From Bacillota bacterium (GTDB taxonomy: Bacteria; Bacillota; Clostridia; Christensenellales; SZUA-584), in the NCBI GenBank assembly GCA_023412005.1, contig JAEYOE010000015.1:1-64000 (forward strand): a stretch of 64,000 nucleotides of DNA, in the 5' to 3' direction. Below are positions 25,814-35,095 of this stretch, in pieces (the first letter of the stretch is position 1; the number at the start of each line of letters is the position of its first letter). A program made the translations under genes and the position numbers. Below the pieces are notes generated by a model, which was given only the letters and a program-made list of their open reading frames with translations, was not told the origin of the DNA and ran no database searches.

Positions 25814-26134
25814 GGCTTACAGCCGACTTTCCCATACGGCTGCCTTTGACATGAGCATATATCTAATAACAGATCCGATTAATTCATATCCATAAATATA
25901 TCATCCAATCCGAATATACGCTTTTTCATGCTGTGCTTTGTATGCGAATGCGCCTAAAACACATGTTATGAGCTTATTCGCAAAGTATTAATTTGTATTA
26001 TTATTGAGATGTTTTGGCGCAATTATGCCGGTAAACAAGCAGGAAGCTTGCTGAACAGGGCTTTTTCTCATTCAAATATCACTCAATGTATGCTATGATA
26101 AACGTAACTTTTGCAATAAAGGCGGCAAATTATT

Positions 26135-26803
26135 ATGGACAACAAAAACGACGCAATTATGAATGCATTCCGTTTCCGTCATGCATGTAAGAAATTTGAT
26201 ACGTCGAAAATTATACCCGAGGAAGATTTCAGCACAATTTTACAGGCCGCGCATCTGTCACCGACGTCCTTCGGCTTTGAGCCGTGGAAAATGATTGTGG
26301 TGCGGGATGCCGCGCTGAAAAAGAAGCTCTACCCTGTGTCGTGGGGCGCAAGAAACAGCCTTGATGGTGCCAGCCACTTTGTTATTCTGCTGGCGCGCAA
26401 AAAAACCGACATGCTCTACAACTCAGACTACATCAGCCATATGATGCGGGAGGTTCAAAAGCTGCCGGAAAGCACTGCAGAAAGCAAGAAGCAGGTCTAC
26501 AAAACATTTCAGCAAAGCGATTTTAATTTGTTGGAAAGTGACAGAGCGGTATTCGATTGGGCATGCAAGCAAACGTACATTGTGCTCGCCAATATGTTAA
26601 CAACGGCAGCCTATTTGGGCATTGATTCGTGCCCGATTGAAGGGTTTGATCAAAAAGCAGTCAATCAATTGCTGATCGAGGAAAACCTGTTTGACCCAGA
26701 CTGCTTTGGGGTGTCCGTTATGGCCGGATTTGGGTATCGCGCAGAGATGCCGCGTCACGAAAGAACGAGAAAACCGCTGAGCGAAATGGTGATTTGGAAA
26801 TAG
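26135..26803 (+). CDS. Nitroreductase-family NAD(P)H oxidoreductase
   Basis: An FMN-dependent oxidoreductase of the nitroreductase superfamily, 222 residues. Typical features are AFRFRHACKKFD at the N-terminus (phosphate-binding RxSxRxF-type motif in variant form), LSPTSFGFEPWKMIVV, and GIDSCPIEGFDQKAVNQLL near the C-terminus. The physiological substrate is unknown; such enzymes reduce quinones, nitro compounds or dihydropteridine. AAAGGCGG precedes the start. It stands alone. Confidence 0.87.
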   Translation: MDNKNDAIMNAFRFRHACKKFDTSKIIPEEDFSTILQAAHLSPTSFGFEPWKMIVVRDAALKKKLYPVSWGARNSLDGASHFVILLARKKTDMLYNSDYISHMMREVQKLPESTAESKKQVYKTFQQSDFNLLESDRAVFDWACKQTYIVLANMLTTAAYLGIDSCPIEGFDQKAVNQLLIEENLFDPDCFGVSVMAGFGYRAEMPRHERTRKPLSEMVIWK

Positions 26804-26902
26804 AGACACTTTCCACTGCGTCGAAGGACCGCTATAGCTATTTATCATCGATGTCGCATGATGGCCAAGCAAAATGTCGACAAGCGGTTGAATACTTTTC
26901 TA

Positions 26903-26953
26903 GGCTTCTCCTCGAGGAGAAGCTGTCGCCGACAGGCGACTGATGAGGTGTTC
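26903..26953 (+). repeat. 51-bp dispersed repeat, copy 1
   Basis: It begins GGCTTCTCCT, contains the 18-bp palindrome CTTCTCCTCGAGGAGAAG followed by CTGTCGCCGACAG and CGACTGATG, and ends GGTGTTC. A second copy in opposite orientation is at 40185-40235. The two differ at only a few bases. From memory, similar sequences are scattered in many Clostridia genomes. Confidence 0.75.
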
Positions 26954-27169
26954 GGTATAATAGCTTTGTTATTGACACCTTGTATTTCGATTTGTTTACC
27001 CTATCCCATTTGGTACTCGTCGCTTACTTCTTTTGCACTTTGGACTGTATATAAGTGTTGAATGACTTCGTGTCGCAATAACACGCGATGACACGAAACA
27101 GTGGCAAAGGGACATATGCGTAACGCCGAAAATAAGCCTTATCAGTTAAGATTCATATGCAGAAAAAAA

Positions 27170-27202
27170 AGCGCCTTCGTCACAGCTTGGACAAAAGGCG
27201 CT
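27170..27202 (-). terminator. Terminator of the first sugar ABC operon
   Basis: AGCGCCTT (27170-27177) pairs with AAGGCGCT (27195-27202). T-tracts flank both sides, so it can act in both directions. It lies about 36 bases after the permease stop. Confidence 0.8.
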
Positions 27203-27238
27203 CTTTTTTAAAATGTGATTAATTATTATCTTGAAATC

Positions 27239-28261
27239 TTATGCTTTTTTCTCTTTCCTCATTTGGCCGAGGCTGTCGAGCGAAATAGCCATCAGCAGAA
27301 TCATACCGCTGATAAACGTCTGCCAGTATGGATTGATATTCAGCAATGTTAATGAGCTTGTTACCATCTGAAGCATTGTGATACCAAGCACAGCGCCCAA
27401 AACTGTTCCTTTTCCGCCGGTAAGACTGGCGCCGCCAATAACCGCCGCAGAAATGGCTATCATTTCATAGCCTTGGCCAAAGGTCGGCGTTGCCGATGTG
27501 AACCGAGCCATGTAGATAATGCCCGCAAGCCCAGACAACGATGAGCACAGTATGCACACGGCGATTTTCACTTTGTCCACGTTGATGCCGGAGAACATAG
27601 CGGCTTTTTCATTACTGCCCACATAGAACACCTTTCTGATCGGCGTAGACCTTCTCATCAGAAAATCGCATATGATCACCAGCACGAAGAACAAGATAAT
27701 GACAAAGGGTATACCGATTATCTTGCCCACGCCCATGAATTTGAAATCATCCGGAAGTCCATACAGAGACAACGGTGTTCCTTTGGTGATGATCAGACAA
27801 AGCCCCTTCAAAATGAACTGCATTGCCAATGTTGTAATCAGATAGCCTAGCTTCACTTTGGTGATAAAGAAGCCGTTCAGGAAACCCACAAGAGCCGTTG
27901 CCGCCAACGCAACAACGCTCGCCAGCCACGGATTCCATCCTTCCAGAAACAGCGCGCCGGAGATACACATCGCTGCACACATGGTAAAGCCGACAGAGAT
28001 GTCAATACCGCCCACGATGAGCATGACCGTCATACCAATAACCAAAAGACCGGTCGTGGTAAATGAGAGAAGTATTGTTTCAAAATTACTCCAATCTAAA
28101 AAGTATGGGGATGCAAAAGACATGATCACAAATATCACAAGAATAATAATGACCAGATTTAGCTCTTTAAAGTTTTTTATTTTACTCCAAAGAGTGTCTT
28201 TTTGCGAGATATTGCTGTCCGGTTGAATATTCAAGTTTGATTCGTTGCTTATCTTAGCCAT
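27239..28261 (-). CDS. Ribose-type ABC transporter permease (RbsC-like), system 1
   Basis: A 340-residue membrane protein of the CUT2 (ribose/xylose) permease family with about nine or ten hydrophobic helices. The family block GGIDISVG (around residue 85) and the ATPase-contact region with EKAAMFSGINVDKVK are present. A hydrophilic N-terminal tail of about 30 residues precedes the first helix. Behind GAGGTG. It is the last gene of the binding protein-ATPase-permease operon. The sugar is not identified. Confidence 0.9.
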   Translation of the reverse strand: MAKISNESNLNIQPDSNISQKDTLWSKIKNFKELNLVIIILVIFVIMSFASPYFLDWSNFETILLSFTTTGLLVIGMTVMLIVGGIDISVGFTMCAAMCISGALFLEGWNPWLASVVALAATALVGFLNGFFITKVKLGYLITTLAMQFILKGLCLIITKGTPLSLYGLPDDFKFMGVGKIIGIPFVIILFFVLVIICDFLMRRSTPIRKVFYVGSNEKAAMFSGINVDKVKIAVCILCSSLSGLAGIIYMARFTSATPTFGQGYEMIAISAAVIGGASLTGGKGTVLGAVLGITMLQMVTSSLTLLNINPYWQTFISGMILLMAISLDSLGQMRKEKKA

Positions 28262-28285
28262 CGTATTAACACCTCATCTAAATTT

Positions 28286-29791
28286 CTATTCATTGATTCC
28301 CGATGCCAGCTGAATGATTCTTTTTTCGTTCAACTCGCTGGGTCCAACTTCTCCGCTTAAAACGCCTTCGTGCATGATCATCACCCTGTCGCACATGCCG
28401 ACAATTTCAGGCAGCTCAGACGAGATCATTATGACGCCCATTCCTTCATTAACAAGATTTCTTAAGAGTTTATGAATTTCAGCTTTGGCACCCACATCAA
28501 TACCGCGTGTCGGCTCATCCATGATGACGACCTTTGGCTTTATCGTCAGCAGCTTTGACATCAACACCTTTTGCTGATTTCCGCCGCTTAAAGAAGACAC
28601 GTCCTTATCGATGCTGGCGCATTTGATTCCCAGCACATCCACATAGTTATTGCTCTGCTTATCTTCCATAGCTTTAAGAACAAGCCCGCGTTTTGAAACA
28701 TTCGCTAGCTTCATAGCCGAAATATTCATCTTAATGCTCAATTCAAGGAACAGCCCCAAAGACTTTCTGTCTTCAGTCAGGTACAGTATACCGCTTTCAA
28801 TTGCATCCTTAGGGCATTTGATATTTAACTTTTCCTGTTTGTAGAAAACGTCACCGGCTAACTTTTTCCGAAGGCCGCAAATCGCCTGCGCCACTTCGCT
28901 GCGGCCGGCACCGATTAAGCCTGCCAGACCAAGAATCTCACCTTCTCTGAGTTGAAAGCTGATATTATTAAATCGGTCGCCATCCGAAAAATCTTTTACT
29001 TCAAACAACACAGCACTTTCATCTGATTTTTTGCTGCTCTTTGCGGGGTACATGTCGCCGAGTTCTCTGCCGACCATTTTGCTCACCACTTCTTTGGAGT
29101 TGGTCTGCGATACATCATATGTGCCGATATAGGTGCCGTCACGCAGTATGGAGACACGGTCACATTCGCCGAAAACCTCCGCCATTCTGTGGCTGATATA
29201 TATGATTCCGATGCCCTTTTCTTTTAAATCTCTCATAATCTTAAAAAGAGCCATCGATTCACTTTCGGTTAATGTGGATGTCGGTTCATCAAAAATGATG
29301 ATTTTGCAGTTCATCGACAACGCCTTCGCAATTTCGACCACCTGCTGATTAGACACACTCAATTCGCTGACGTTCTTTTTCGGGTCGATATCCGCCATTG
29401 TTTTTAATATTTCCGCAGCTCTTTCATAAAGCTGCTTGTAGTTAACGGAAATCTTTTTGCTGTTGTTTATTTCTGACATGAATATGTTTTCGGCTACTGT
29501 CACATGAGGGCAAAGCGCTATTTCCTGGTGCACAAAACCGATGCCAAGCTCTTGTGCTTCATGCGGATTCTTTATCACCACACGATTGCCGTCTATAAAA
29601 ATATCTCCCGCATCTGCGCCAAAAACACCATCAATGATGTTCATAAGCGTTGACTTGCCCGCGCCATTTTCACCCACCAACGCATGAATCTCGCCTTTTT
29701 TGAGTGAAAAATCGACACCGCGCAGCGCTTTTGTTGCGCCGAAGCTTTTCTCAATCCCTTTAACCTCTAATACCGTTTGCTGCTCTATCAA
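28286..29791 (-). CDS. Sugar ABC transporter ATP-binding protein (RbsA-like, duplicated), system 1
   Basis: A tandem-ATPase protein of about 501 residues. The first domain has Walker A GENGAGKST, signature LSVSNQQ (a variant of LSGGQ) and Walker B IIIFDEPTS. The second domain has a degenerate Walker A (GLIGAGRSE), signature LSGGNQQK and Walker B VVIMDEPT. One catalytic and one altered site is usual for RbsA. TTG 29791 is preferred because AGGCGGTG, nearly ideal, lies six bases upstream; an ATG at 29809 has no site. Confidence 0.9.
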   Translation of the reverse strand: MIEQQTVLEVKGIEKSFGATKALRGVDFSLKKGEIHALVGENGAGKSTLMNIIDGVFGADAGDIFIDGNRVVIKNPHEAQELGIGFVHQEIALCPHVTVAENIFMSEINNSKKISVNYKQLYERAAEILKTMADIDPKKNVSELSVSNQQVVEIAKALSMNCKIIIFDEPTSTLTESESMALFKIMRDLKEKGIGIIYISHRMAEVFGECDRVSILRDGTYIGTYDVSQTNSKEVVSKMVGRELGDMYPAKSSKKSDESAVLFEVKDFSDGDRFNNISFQLREGEILGLAGLIGAGRSEVAQAICGLRKKLAGDVFYKQEKLNIKCPKDAIESGILYLTEDRKSLGLFLELSIKMNISAMKLANVSKRGLVLKAMEDKQSNNYVDVLGIKCASIDKDVSSLSGGNQQKVLMSKLLTIKPKVVIMDEPTRGIDVGAKAEIHKLLRNLVNEGMGVIMISSELPEIVGMCDRVMIMHEGVLSGEVGPSELNEKRIIQLASGINE

Positions 29792-29837
29792 AGGATAACA
29801 CCGCCTCATCTATGGATTGGGGTTTCATGAAAATTTT

Positions 29838-29870
29838 GCAGAGCGGCGATAAAAACTATCGCCGCTCTGC
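29838..29870 (-). terminator. Hairpin between binding-protein and ATPase genes (system 1)
   Basis: GCAGAGCGGCGATA and its exact complement form a 14-bp stem with a 5-base loop between the binding-protein stop and the ATPase start. A weak T-run follows on the minus strand. It likely stabilises the upstream mRNA or causes partial termination, so that binding protein is made in excess. Confidence 0.7.
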
Positions 29871-29899
29871 CCGAGTGTTGTATTTACCTTGCAAATCGA

Positions 29900-30970
29900 C
29901 TATTCTTCGATTCCCTTCGACCAAGGACGCGATGCTAAATATTTATCCCAGTAGAAACCATCAGCGTTCTCTTTGGTCACCATGTTCATGCCATTGTCTA
30001 CAAAAGGCAGGTTCAGCGGGCTGACGCCTTTCATCTCGTAATCGCTCATGGGGTCAAGCATGTCACTGTGCTTCAAGAGGAACAGTGTCAGCATACCCAT
30101 GTAACCCTGTGTGCCCTGATCGGGATTCACAGCGCCCCAGATTTCGCCGGCTTTGATTGCATCGAGAATCGTGACGTTAAGGTCTCTCGTGAGCACCATA
30201 ACATCGGCACCTTTTTCTTTCACAGCCTGGAAGACGCCCTGTGCAGACGCGGCTTCCGGTGTAATGTAGGCATTCAGGTTCGGGTTTGCCTGCAGAGTTG
30301 CCAAAGCAGCTTCATAGGCTTTTGCCGTATCCTGATTTGTGGCTGTGCGGTTAACAATCTTCACATCCGGGAAGTTCTTTTCAACGTTCGCTATGAAGGA
30401 CTTAATGTAAAGATCATGGTTGCTCTGTCCCGGGTTTTCGGTACAGGCGATTTCACCCTTTTTGCCGATTTCGTTGCATACGATGTTGCTCGCAACATTA
30501 CCTTCATTGACGTTGTCGGAAGTGATGTACACTCTGCGTTTGCTGTTCGGAGAGTCAGCAGCAAATGTCGCAATGCCAACGCCAGAATCGATAGCCTTGT
30601 TGATGGGTTCAATGAAGGCATCCGCGTTCATCGGATGGACATAGATACCGGCCGGCTTCTTAGCAAGAACCTGTTCAAAGCTGGCGATCTGCTGCGTGAC
30701 GTCGTATTCCGGTGTGCCGCTGTAAACGGTTTTGACGCCCAGCTGCTGGCCGCACTGTTTAAACATTTCATAAACAGGGAACCAGTACTCAACGCCCGAT
30801 ACCATGACGTTCATGTAGTAGGTTTCATCCGGCGAGCCTTTGAACTCTTTAACTTGGTTTCCCGACTGGCCTTGCTGTGCAGCCTGCTGGGTGGAGCCAC
30901 ATGCCACCAACGGCGTAACCGCTAACGCCACCAGCAACAACATGACTACGATCTTGGTTAATCCTTTCAT
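29900..30970 (-). CDS. Sugar-binding lipoprotein (RbsB-like), system 1
   Basis: A 356-residue periplasmic-binding-type lipoprotein that delivers substrate to the ABC importer. Signal peptide with lipobox LVAC (C24), then a polar linker. The substrate-binding fold follows: YYMNVMVSGVEYWFPVYEMFKQC, the hinge GIYVHPMNADAFIEPINKAID and NAYITPEAASAQGVFQAV. ATG 30970 is set by GGAGGG upstream; a further open extension is leader. Its substrate is unknown but is probably a pentose-like or autoinducer-like sugar, as for CUT2 proteins. Confidence 0.89.
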   Translation of the reverse strand: MKGLTKIVVMLLLVALAVTPLVACGSTQQAAQQGQSGNQVKEFKGSPDETYYMNVMVSGVEYWFPVYEMFKQCGQQLGVKTVYSGTPEYDVTQQIASFEQVLAKKPAGIYVHPMNADAFIEPINKAIDSGVGIATFAADSPNSKRRVYITSDNVNEGNVASNIVCNEIGKKGEIACTENPGQSNHDLYIKSFIANVEKNFPDVKIVNRTATNQDTAKAYEAALATLQANPNLNAYITPEAASAQGVFQAVKEKGADVMVLTRDLNVTILDAIKAGEIWGAVNPDQGTQGYMGMLTLFLLKHSDMLDPMSDYEMKGVSPLNLPFVDNGMNMVTKENADGFYWDKYLASRPWSKGIEE

Positions 30971-31104
30971 GTTCCTTTTCCCTCCAATAACATATTGTTT
31001 ATATGCAAAACCGCTATTAATCGGTTGTTGCCGCTTCGAATACTTCTTCGGGATAGTTAAGGAATAGGTGTTTAACATTATTCATGACATGTGTTCATAT
31101 AAAT

Positions 31105-31133
31105 AACATAAAATATTTCATGTCATTTGTCAA
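31105..31133 (-). promoter_or_regulatory. Promoter of sugar ABC operon 1
   Basis: On the minus strand TTGACA (31128-31133), a 17-base spacer and TATGTT (31105-31110). ATGACATG-type half-sites lie around it (31084-31091 and overlapping the spacer) and may be an operator. Confidence 0.6.
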
Positions 31134-31259
31134 CTGTGAAATAGGTTATGACAAAATCTTTTTGCAAATCTGTAAATAAAATATATGCATTGTGTCATAT
31201 AAAATATTCATTCGGCAACAGAAAAACAAAGGTGCGGATAATTTTCCGCACCCAGCTTT

Positions 31260-31478
31260 TTAATAGGCCTTATGTAATTGCGACAGCCAGTTACTCATTT
31301 CGGTTTTTGAACCCACACCTTTGTGGATTCGTATCTGCTGAGACAGATACTCTTCAACCTCGCCATCACTTTTGCTGCACGTGTTCACTTCGACGGCGAA
31401 ATGAATGACCGCTAACCGTCGCTTACCATTAATTTCGGAGAGCGGAGCGACGTGACTACGAAGTGGAAAGCATCCCAT
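31260..31478 (-). pseudogene. Doubtful short frame, possible gene remnant
   Basis: A 72-codon frame whose first third lies inside the dispersed repeat at 31431-31536 and is therefore not native protein. The rest (EVEEYLSQQIRIHKGVG, then SKTEMSNWLSQLHKAY) has a protein-like composition, and a terminator-like hairpin follows its stop. It may be the tail of a gene broken by the repeat. No family is recognised. Confidence 0.25.
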
Positions 31479-31536
31479 GGCAAAACGCTTTTAACATGGG
31501 ATGTCTCGATTCGCTATCGCTCACTCGAAATGACAC
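31431..31536. repeat. Dispersed inverted-repeat element, copy 1
   Basis: The outer arms ATTTCGGAG / CTCGAAAT are imperfect. The inner stem CATCCCATG (31471-31479) and CATGGGATG (31495-31503) is perfect, with CAAAACGCTTTT in the loop. A relative with the same plan and loop core lies at 39967-40052. Confidence 0.55.
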
Positions 31537-31627
31537 GAGGGAGCCTTGTCAGCACTTTAAGCGAAAAATTATTCCGCACTCTTAAATTTGAGATCAGTAG
31601 AGGCTTATGAATGTATTTAAGCGAGCT

Positions 31628-32938
31628 TTACATACCCTCCAATACCCTTTCCGTCCACCGCGTAATAAGGTCAACCTTTCTCTCTCCGATATAGTAAGGC
31701 CTTGCCTCACCATTGAGAACAAAGTAATACGATAGATCATCTCGTTTCACAAACGCTGCTGTTATCGTTTTGCCGCCGCCGCACTCAAGCATTACCGTCA
31801 GCTCAGGTGTGCCGCCTTGATATCCCGGGTCGTACCCCTCGGCAGCCAGCGCCATGATATTCACATACAGAGCCGTAAAATACTCCATATTAATGTCTTT
31901 GCCATTGTATGTGAATATATCATCCGCCTTAGACGCGTCTCGCTCGAAATCAGCCTGCGTGCCGTTTGAAGCGATGCTGACCTTGTTAACATCTGTGATT
32001 GCCACACTTAAAGGCGCCTCATTCAGGAAGTTGGAAATTTTAAATCGCCGGGGGTCAAACACCTCGATCGACAGCGTATAGACTTCCTTCGAATCATCCA
32101 GCATGATATAGACAATCTGCTCGTCTTCATCCAGCTTTCCGAAATATATCGTTTGCTTGTTTTTCTTATCATCCGCAAGCTCCAGCGTGTATAAGGGCTT
32201 ATCAAGCCCGTATGCGCTCAAATCATCCGGCTCTTCATCAACAAAATCCTTAATCTTCAGCTCAAGGATATCGCTCAGCATTTCTTTGACGGCATCGCCT
32301 CTGGCTGCTACCTCGAGCGGCTGTGAAAGGACCCATTCATCCGCATCGTTGCCCACCACTTGAAACTCGCGCGTCTGCTCCGTCAGCATGCCGATGGTGC
32401 TTATCGTTTCCGCGTCCACCGTGAGTATTGATCTGTCTCTGAATTCGCTGATGGGAGCCAGAAAATTCTCAACATCGTAGGACCCGAGAATGTATATCTT
32501 GTCTGCATCAGCATCCTTCGCGTAATATTGCACCTTAGACGCGGTCATATCGCCAATAAGCAGGGTGTGCTCGGTGCCGTCACTCAGCCTGAAATGAATG
32601 CGAGCTGACGGTTCATCCAGCCCGTATTTCTCGAGTTCGCCCGCTTCGTCAAGAATTCGGGACGCAAGGAAATCCTTGAGTCTGTTTTCCAGCCGATCCA
32701 CCGCATCAATGCTGATTCTGTATTCCTTCGGCTGCGTCATTACCCATGCGTTTTGTTTTTTGGCAAACGAGACCTCACCGTTGCCGGATACGATTTGAAT
32801 CTCCTCAACCGATTGCTCCTCGTAATGGTACAGTGATCTATCTTGTTTTGATGGCTGTTCTTCACCCACATAGAGCACCAGAAAAACGATAACACCGATA
32901 ACAGCCAACAGTATCAGCGCGATCCACAAATTCTTCAT
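31628..32938 (-). CDS. DUF4340 membrane-anchored protein
   Basis: A 436-residue protein with one N-terminal membrane helix (about residues 4-22) and an extracytoplasmic part built of repeated beta-rich DUF4340 units: EEIQIVSGNGEVSFAKKQNAWVM, then a second unit with FQVVGNDADEWVLSQPLEV. The function is unknown, but the family regularly sits beside GldG-type genes, as here. ATG 32938 follows AAGGAGG; a start seven codons upstream is less likely. It overlaps the upstream gene by 4 bases and ends the four-gene operon. Confidence 0.78.
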   Translation of the reverse strand: MKNLWIALILLAVIGVIVFLVLYVGEEQPSKQDRSLYHYEEQSVEEIQIVSGNGEVSFAKKQNAWVMTQPKEYRISIDAVDRLENRLKDFLASRILDEAGELEKYGLDEPSARIHFRLSDGTEHTLLIGDMTASKVQYYAKDADADKIYILGSYDVENFLAPISEFRDRSILTVDAETISTIGMLTEQTREFQVVGNDADEWVLSQPLEVAARGDAVKEMLSDILELKIKDFVDEEPDDLSAYGLDKPLYTLELADDKKNKQTIYFGKLDEDEQIVYIMLDDSKEVYTLSIEVFDPRRFKISNFLNEAPLSVAITDVNKVSIASNGTQADFERDASKADDIFTYNGKDINMEYFTALYVNIMALAAEGYDPGYQGGTPELTVMLECGGGKTITAAFVKRDDLSYYFVLNGEARPYYIGERKVDLITRWTERVLEGM

Positions 32939-34374
32939 TGATGCCTCCTTCTCAGCCACACGATAAGACCGGCCGAGAACGCAATGAGCGGAACGATAAC
33001 AACCGAGATAATCAGAACAATGGTGTACATCTCTCCCTTGACAAACATGCTGTTGGTATTGATAGATTTGGGCCTGATGGAAATGGAATCATCCCTGTCT
33101 TCCACCCAGTTCATCGCATTCATCAGAAAATCAAAGTTACCCTGCGTATCAATATAATCATTCGTCACAAACCCGGCATTGCCGACGATGACCATCTTTG
33201 TTTCGTTGTACCTTAAGTCAGTATTGTCCTTGGAGACGGCAACTGCCAAAGTCGCGGGGCCCGCCGTGTCTGCAGCTGTTTTTGTAGATGTATCATCACT
33301 GATATCATACCTCATCCAAGAGCTCTCAGAAGACACCAAGAGCTTATCCACGGTCACCGTTCTGTCGATCTCATTCATTGTCTCAATGTTGCTGGAGAAA
33401 GGCAGCAGCACAAACAGCCGATCCGCATTCAGCTTCTCCACAATGGTGTGTTGAATATTGTAATACGGAACCAAATACATCTTATTATTCGCATAAAAGC
33501 TGTTGCTGTCTTCTTCAACCACGAAGTTGCTTTTAAACTGAATACCATAGTTCTGGAGCAAACTGTTGAAGTTGCTAAATGGATCGTCCTTCGTGATAAT
33601 ATCAAAAAGCGCGATCATTCTCCCGCCCTTTATGAGGTATTCCTTAAGTATTTCCCTCTCGTCTTCACCGATATCCTTTTTCGGGGAAACAACAACGATC
33701 GTGTCCGCGTCTTCGGGCACAGCCTGCGTTTTTAAAATATTCAGGCTCTCCACCACATGCCCTTCGCCTTCCAGTCTGGCTTTCAGCTTGGAGAGCTCCG
33801 CGTTCAAATCCGGCTCCTTATGCCCTTCAAGAAAGTAGACCTTAGGCAGGTTCTCGTTCGTCACGCGGATAATCGCTCCGGTAAACTGCTGTTCACCGTT
33901 GAACGCTTTGCCATACGCGAGATCGTTGAGTATGTAGATATCCGACTTGTTTATCTTTTTAATGGTGCCGTTGCTTTCAAACACAATGGTACCGTTAGAT
34001 ATGCCTTCATCGTTCTCGTCATATTTCTTAACCGCGGCCGGATTTTGATCGGCATCAATGTACTCAACATTGATGAAACCGTTACCGGCCTTTCTGTATT
34101 CCTCCAGCAGCGTCTGCACCATTTGGTCTTCTCCGCCTTCTTCGAAGAAAGCCACCACATTGACTTCTTTATCCATGCTTTGCAGCACGCTTTTGGTCTG
34201 GTCGGAAAGGGTAAAGATTTTTTCCGCAGTCATGTCATAGCTCCAGGGCAGCATGTCTGCCAGAATATTAATCAAAAACAGTATGGCAAGAACCGCAACA
34301 ACGATAAAGACTGAATTTATTCTTTTCAATATGCCTTTATCCTTAAAAAGGTTCTTAAATTCAATCTTTCGCAT
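32935..34374 (-). CDS. GldG-like ABC transporter auxiliary protein
   Basis: A 479-residue protein of the GldG family (ABC_transp_aux). There is an N-terminal membrane helix (about residues 20-40), a large external domain beginning YDMTAEKIFTLSDQTKSVL, and a C-terminal helix (about 450-472) ending in basic residues. GldG-type proteins pair with GldF permeases and GldA ATPases. They are best known from gliding Bacteroidetes, but this arrangement is common in non-gliding bacteria, where its cargo is unknown. ATG 34374 lies behind GGGAGGG. Confidence 0.83.
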   Translation of the reverse strand: MRKIEFKNLFKDKGILKRINSVFIVVAVLAILFLINILADMLPWSYDMTAEKIFTLSDQTKSVLQSMDKEVNVVAFFEEGGEDQMVQTLLEEYRKAGNGFINVEYIDADQNPAAVKKYDENDEGISNGTIVFESNGTIKKINKSDIYILNDLAYGKAFNGEQQFTGAIIRVTNENLPKVYFLEGHKEPDLNAELSKLKARLEGEGHVVESLNILKTQAVPEDADTIVVVSPKKDIGEDEREILKEYLIKGGRMIALFDIITKDDPFSNFNSLLQNYGIQFKSNFVVEEDSNSFYANNKMYLVPYYNIQHTIVEKLNADRLFVLLPFSSNIETMNEIDRTVTVDKLLVSSESSWMRYDISDDTSTKTAADTAGPATLAVAVSKDNTDLRYNETKMVIVGNAGFVTNDYIDTQGNFDFLMNAMNWVEDRDDSISIRPKSINTNSMFVKGEMYTIVLIISVVIVPLIAFSAGLIVWLRRRHQ

Positions 34375-35092
34375 ATTTTTTCCCTCCCTTTTCATGCTGC
34401 CTGTTTTTCACCACAACGATGGTTAAAAACACGAATCCAACCGCGAAACTTAAGTAATAAATCAGCGGCCCGATTTTCAATATCCCATTGGCAAACTCCT
34501 CATATTTGCTCAATATGGCGAACCACGCAATAATCTGCTTAATAAACACAACAGGTATTGCATTGGTGAGCAGCCCCACAATCATAAAGCCGAACAAGAA
34601 GCCAAACCCGAGTATTGCTGATGTCACCTGACTGTCTGTCAGCGATGACGTGAAAAGGCAGATGGCGATATAGGCGGCACCGAGCAATGCAAACCCAACG
34701 TAAGATCCGATGATGGCCCCGAGGTTGGTCTTGCCGAAAATCATGATGAACACAGCGAACACGCCCGTTGCGGCCAATGTGACAAAATAAACGAACAAAG
34801 CCGCAAGATATTTGCCGATTATGATGGAGCTTAAAGAAACCGGAGACGTGAACAGAATCTGATCGGTGGCCATCCTCTTTTCTTCGGCCAGCAGCTTCAT
34901 GGTGAGAATGGGAAATATCACAATGGACGCGTAATTCAGCACACCGAACATGCCGTAAATATCACCCTGAGCGCCCCACAGATTGTAAATTGTAAAAACG
35001 ATGCCTGCGAGCAGCAGGAACATCCCCATGAACACATAACCAAAGGGTGTGTGAAAATATATAGACACCTCTTTTTTAAACACTGCCAGCAT
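34361..35092 (-). CDS. GldF-like ABC-2 permease
   Basis: A 243-residue ABC-2 type permease with six hydrophobic helices. The N-terminus FKKEVSIYFHTPFGYVFMG and the segment MKLLAEEKRMATDQILFTSPVS are hallmarks of the GldF/NosY-type subfamily. It lies three bases downstream of the ATPase gene and overlaps the GldG-like gene, so the three are co-translated. The exported substrate is unknown. Confidence 0.87.
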   Translation of the reverse strand: MLAVFKKEVSIYFHTPFGYVFMGMFLLLAGIVFTIYNLWGAQGDIYGMFGVLNYASIVIFPILTMKLLAEEKRMATDQILFTSPVSLSSIIIGKYLAALFVYFVTLAATGVFAVFIMIFGKTNLGAIIGSYVGFALLGAAYIAICLFTSSLTDSQVTSAILGFGFLFGFMIVGLLTNAIPVVFIKQIIAWFAILSKYEEFANGILKIGPLIYYLSFAVGFVFLTIVVVKNRQHEKGGKKYAKD

Positions 35093-35095
35093 TGT

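Larger units (their letters stand above)
25706..26134. other. Divergent intergenic region between selD and the nitroreductase
   Basis: About 430 bases. The selD side holds the promoter and LysR box. No gene is seen between 25820 and 26134; AT-rich sequence there must hold the nitroreductase promoter, for which no convincing hexamer pair was found. Confidence 0.5.
26804..27238. other. Intergenic region with dispersed repeat and terminator
   Basis: No supported gene. It contains one copy of the 51-bp dispersed repeat (26903-26953), an 8-bp inverted repeat TTCGTGTC/GACACGAA (27067-27097) and a terminator (27170-27202). Confidence 0.6.
30971..31627. other. Intergenic region upstream of sugar ABC operon 1
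   Basis: About 650 bases. It holds the promoter at 31105-31133, a hairpin GGTGCGGA/TTCCGCACC near 31231-31253 that looks like a terminator, a short doubtful minus-strand frame (31260-31478), and a dispersed repeat (31431-31536). Nothing else is recognised. Confidence 0.5.
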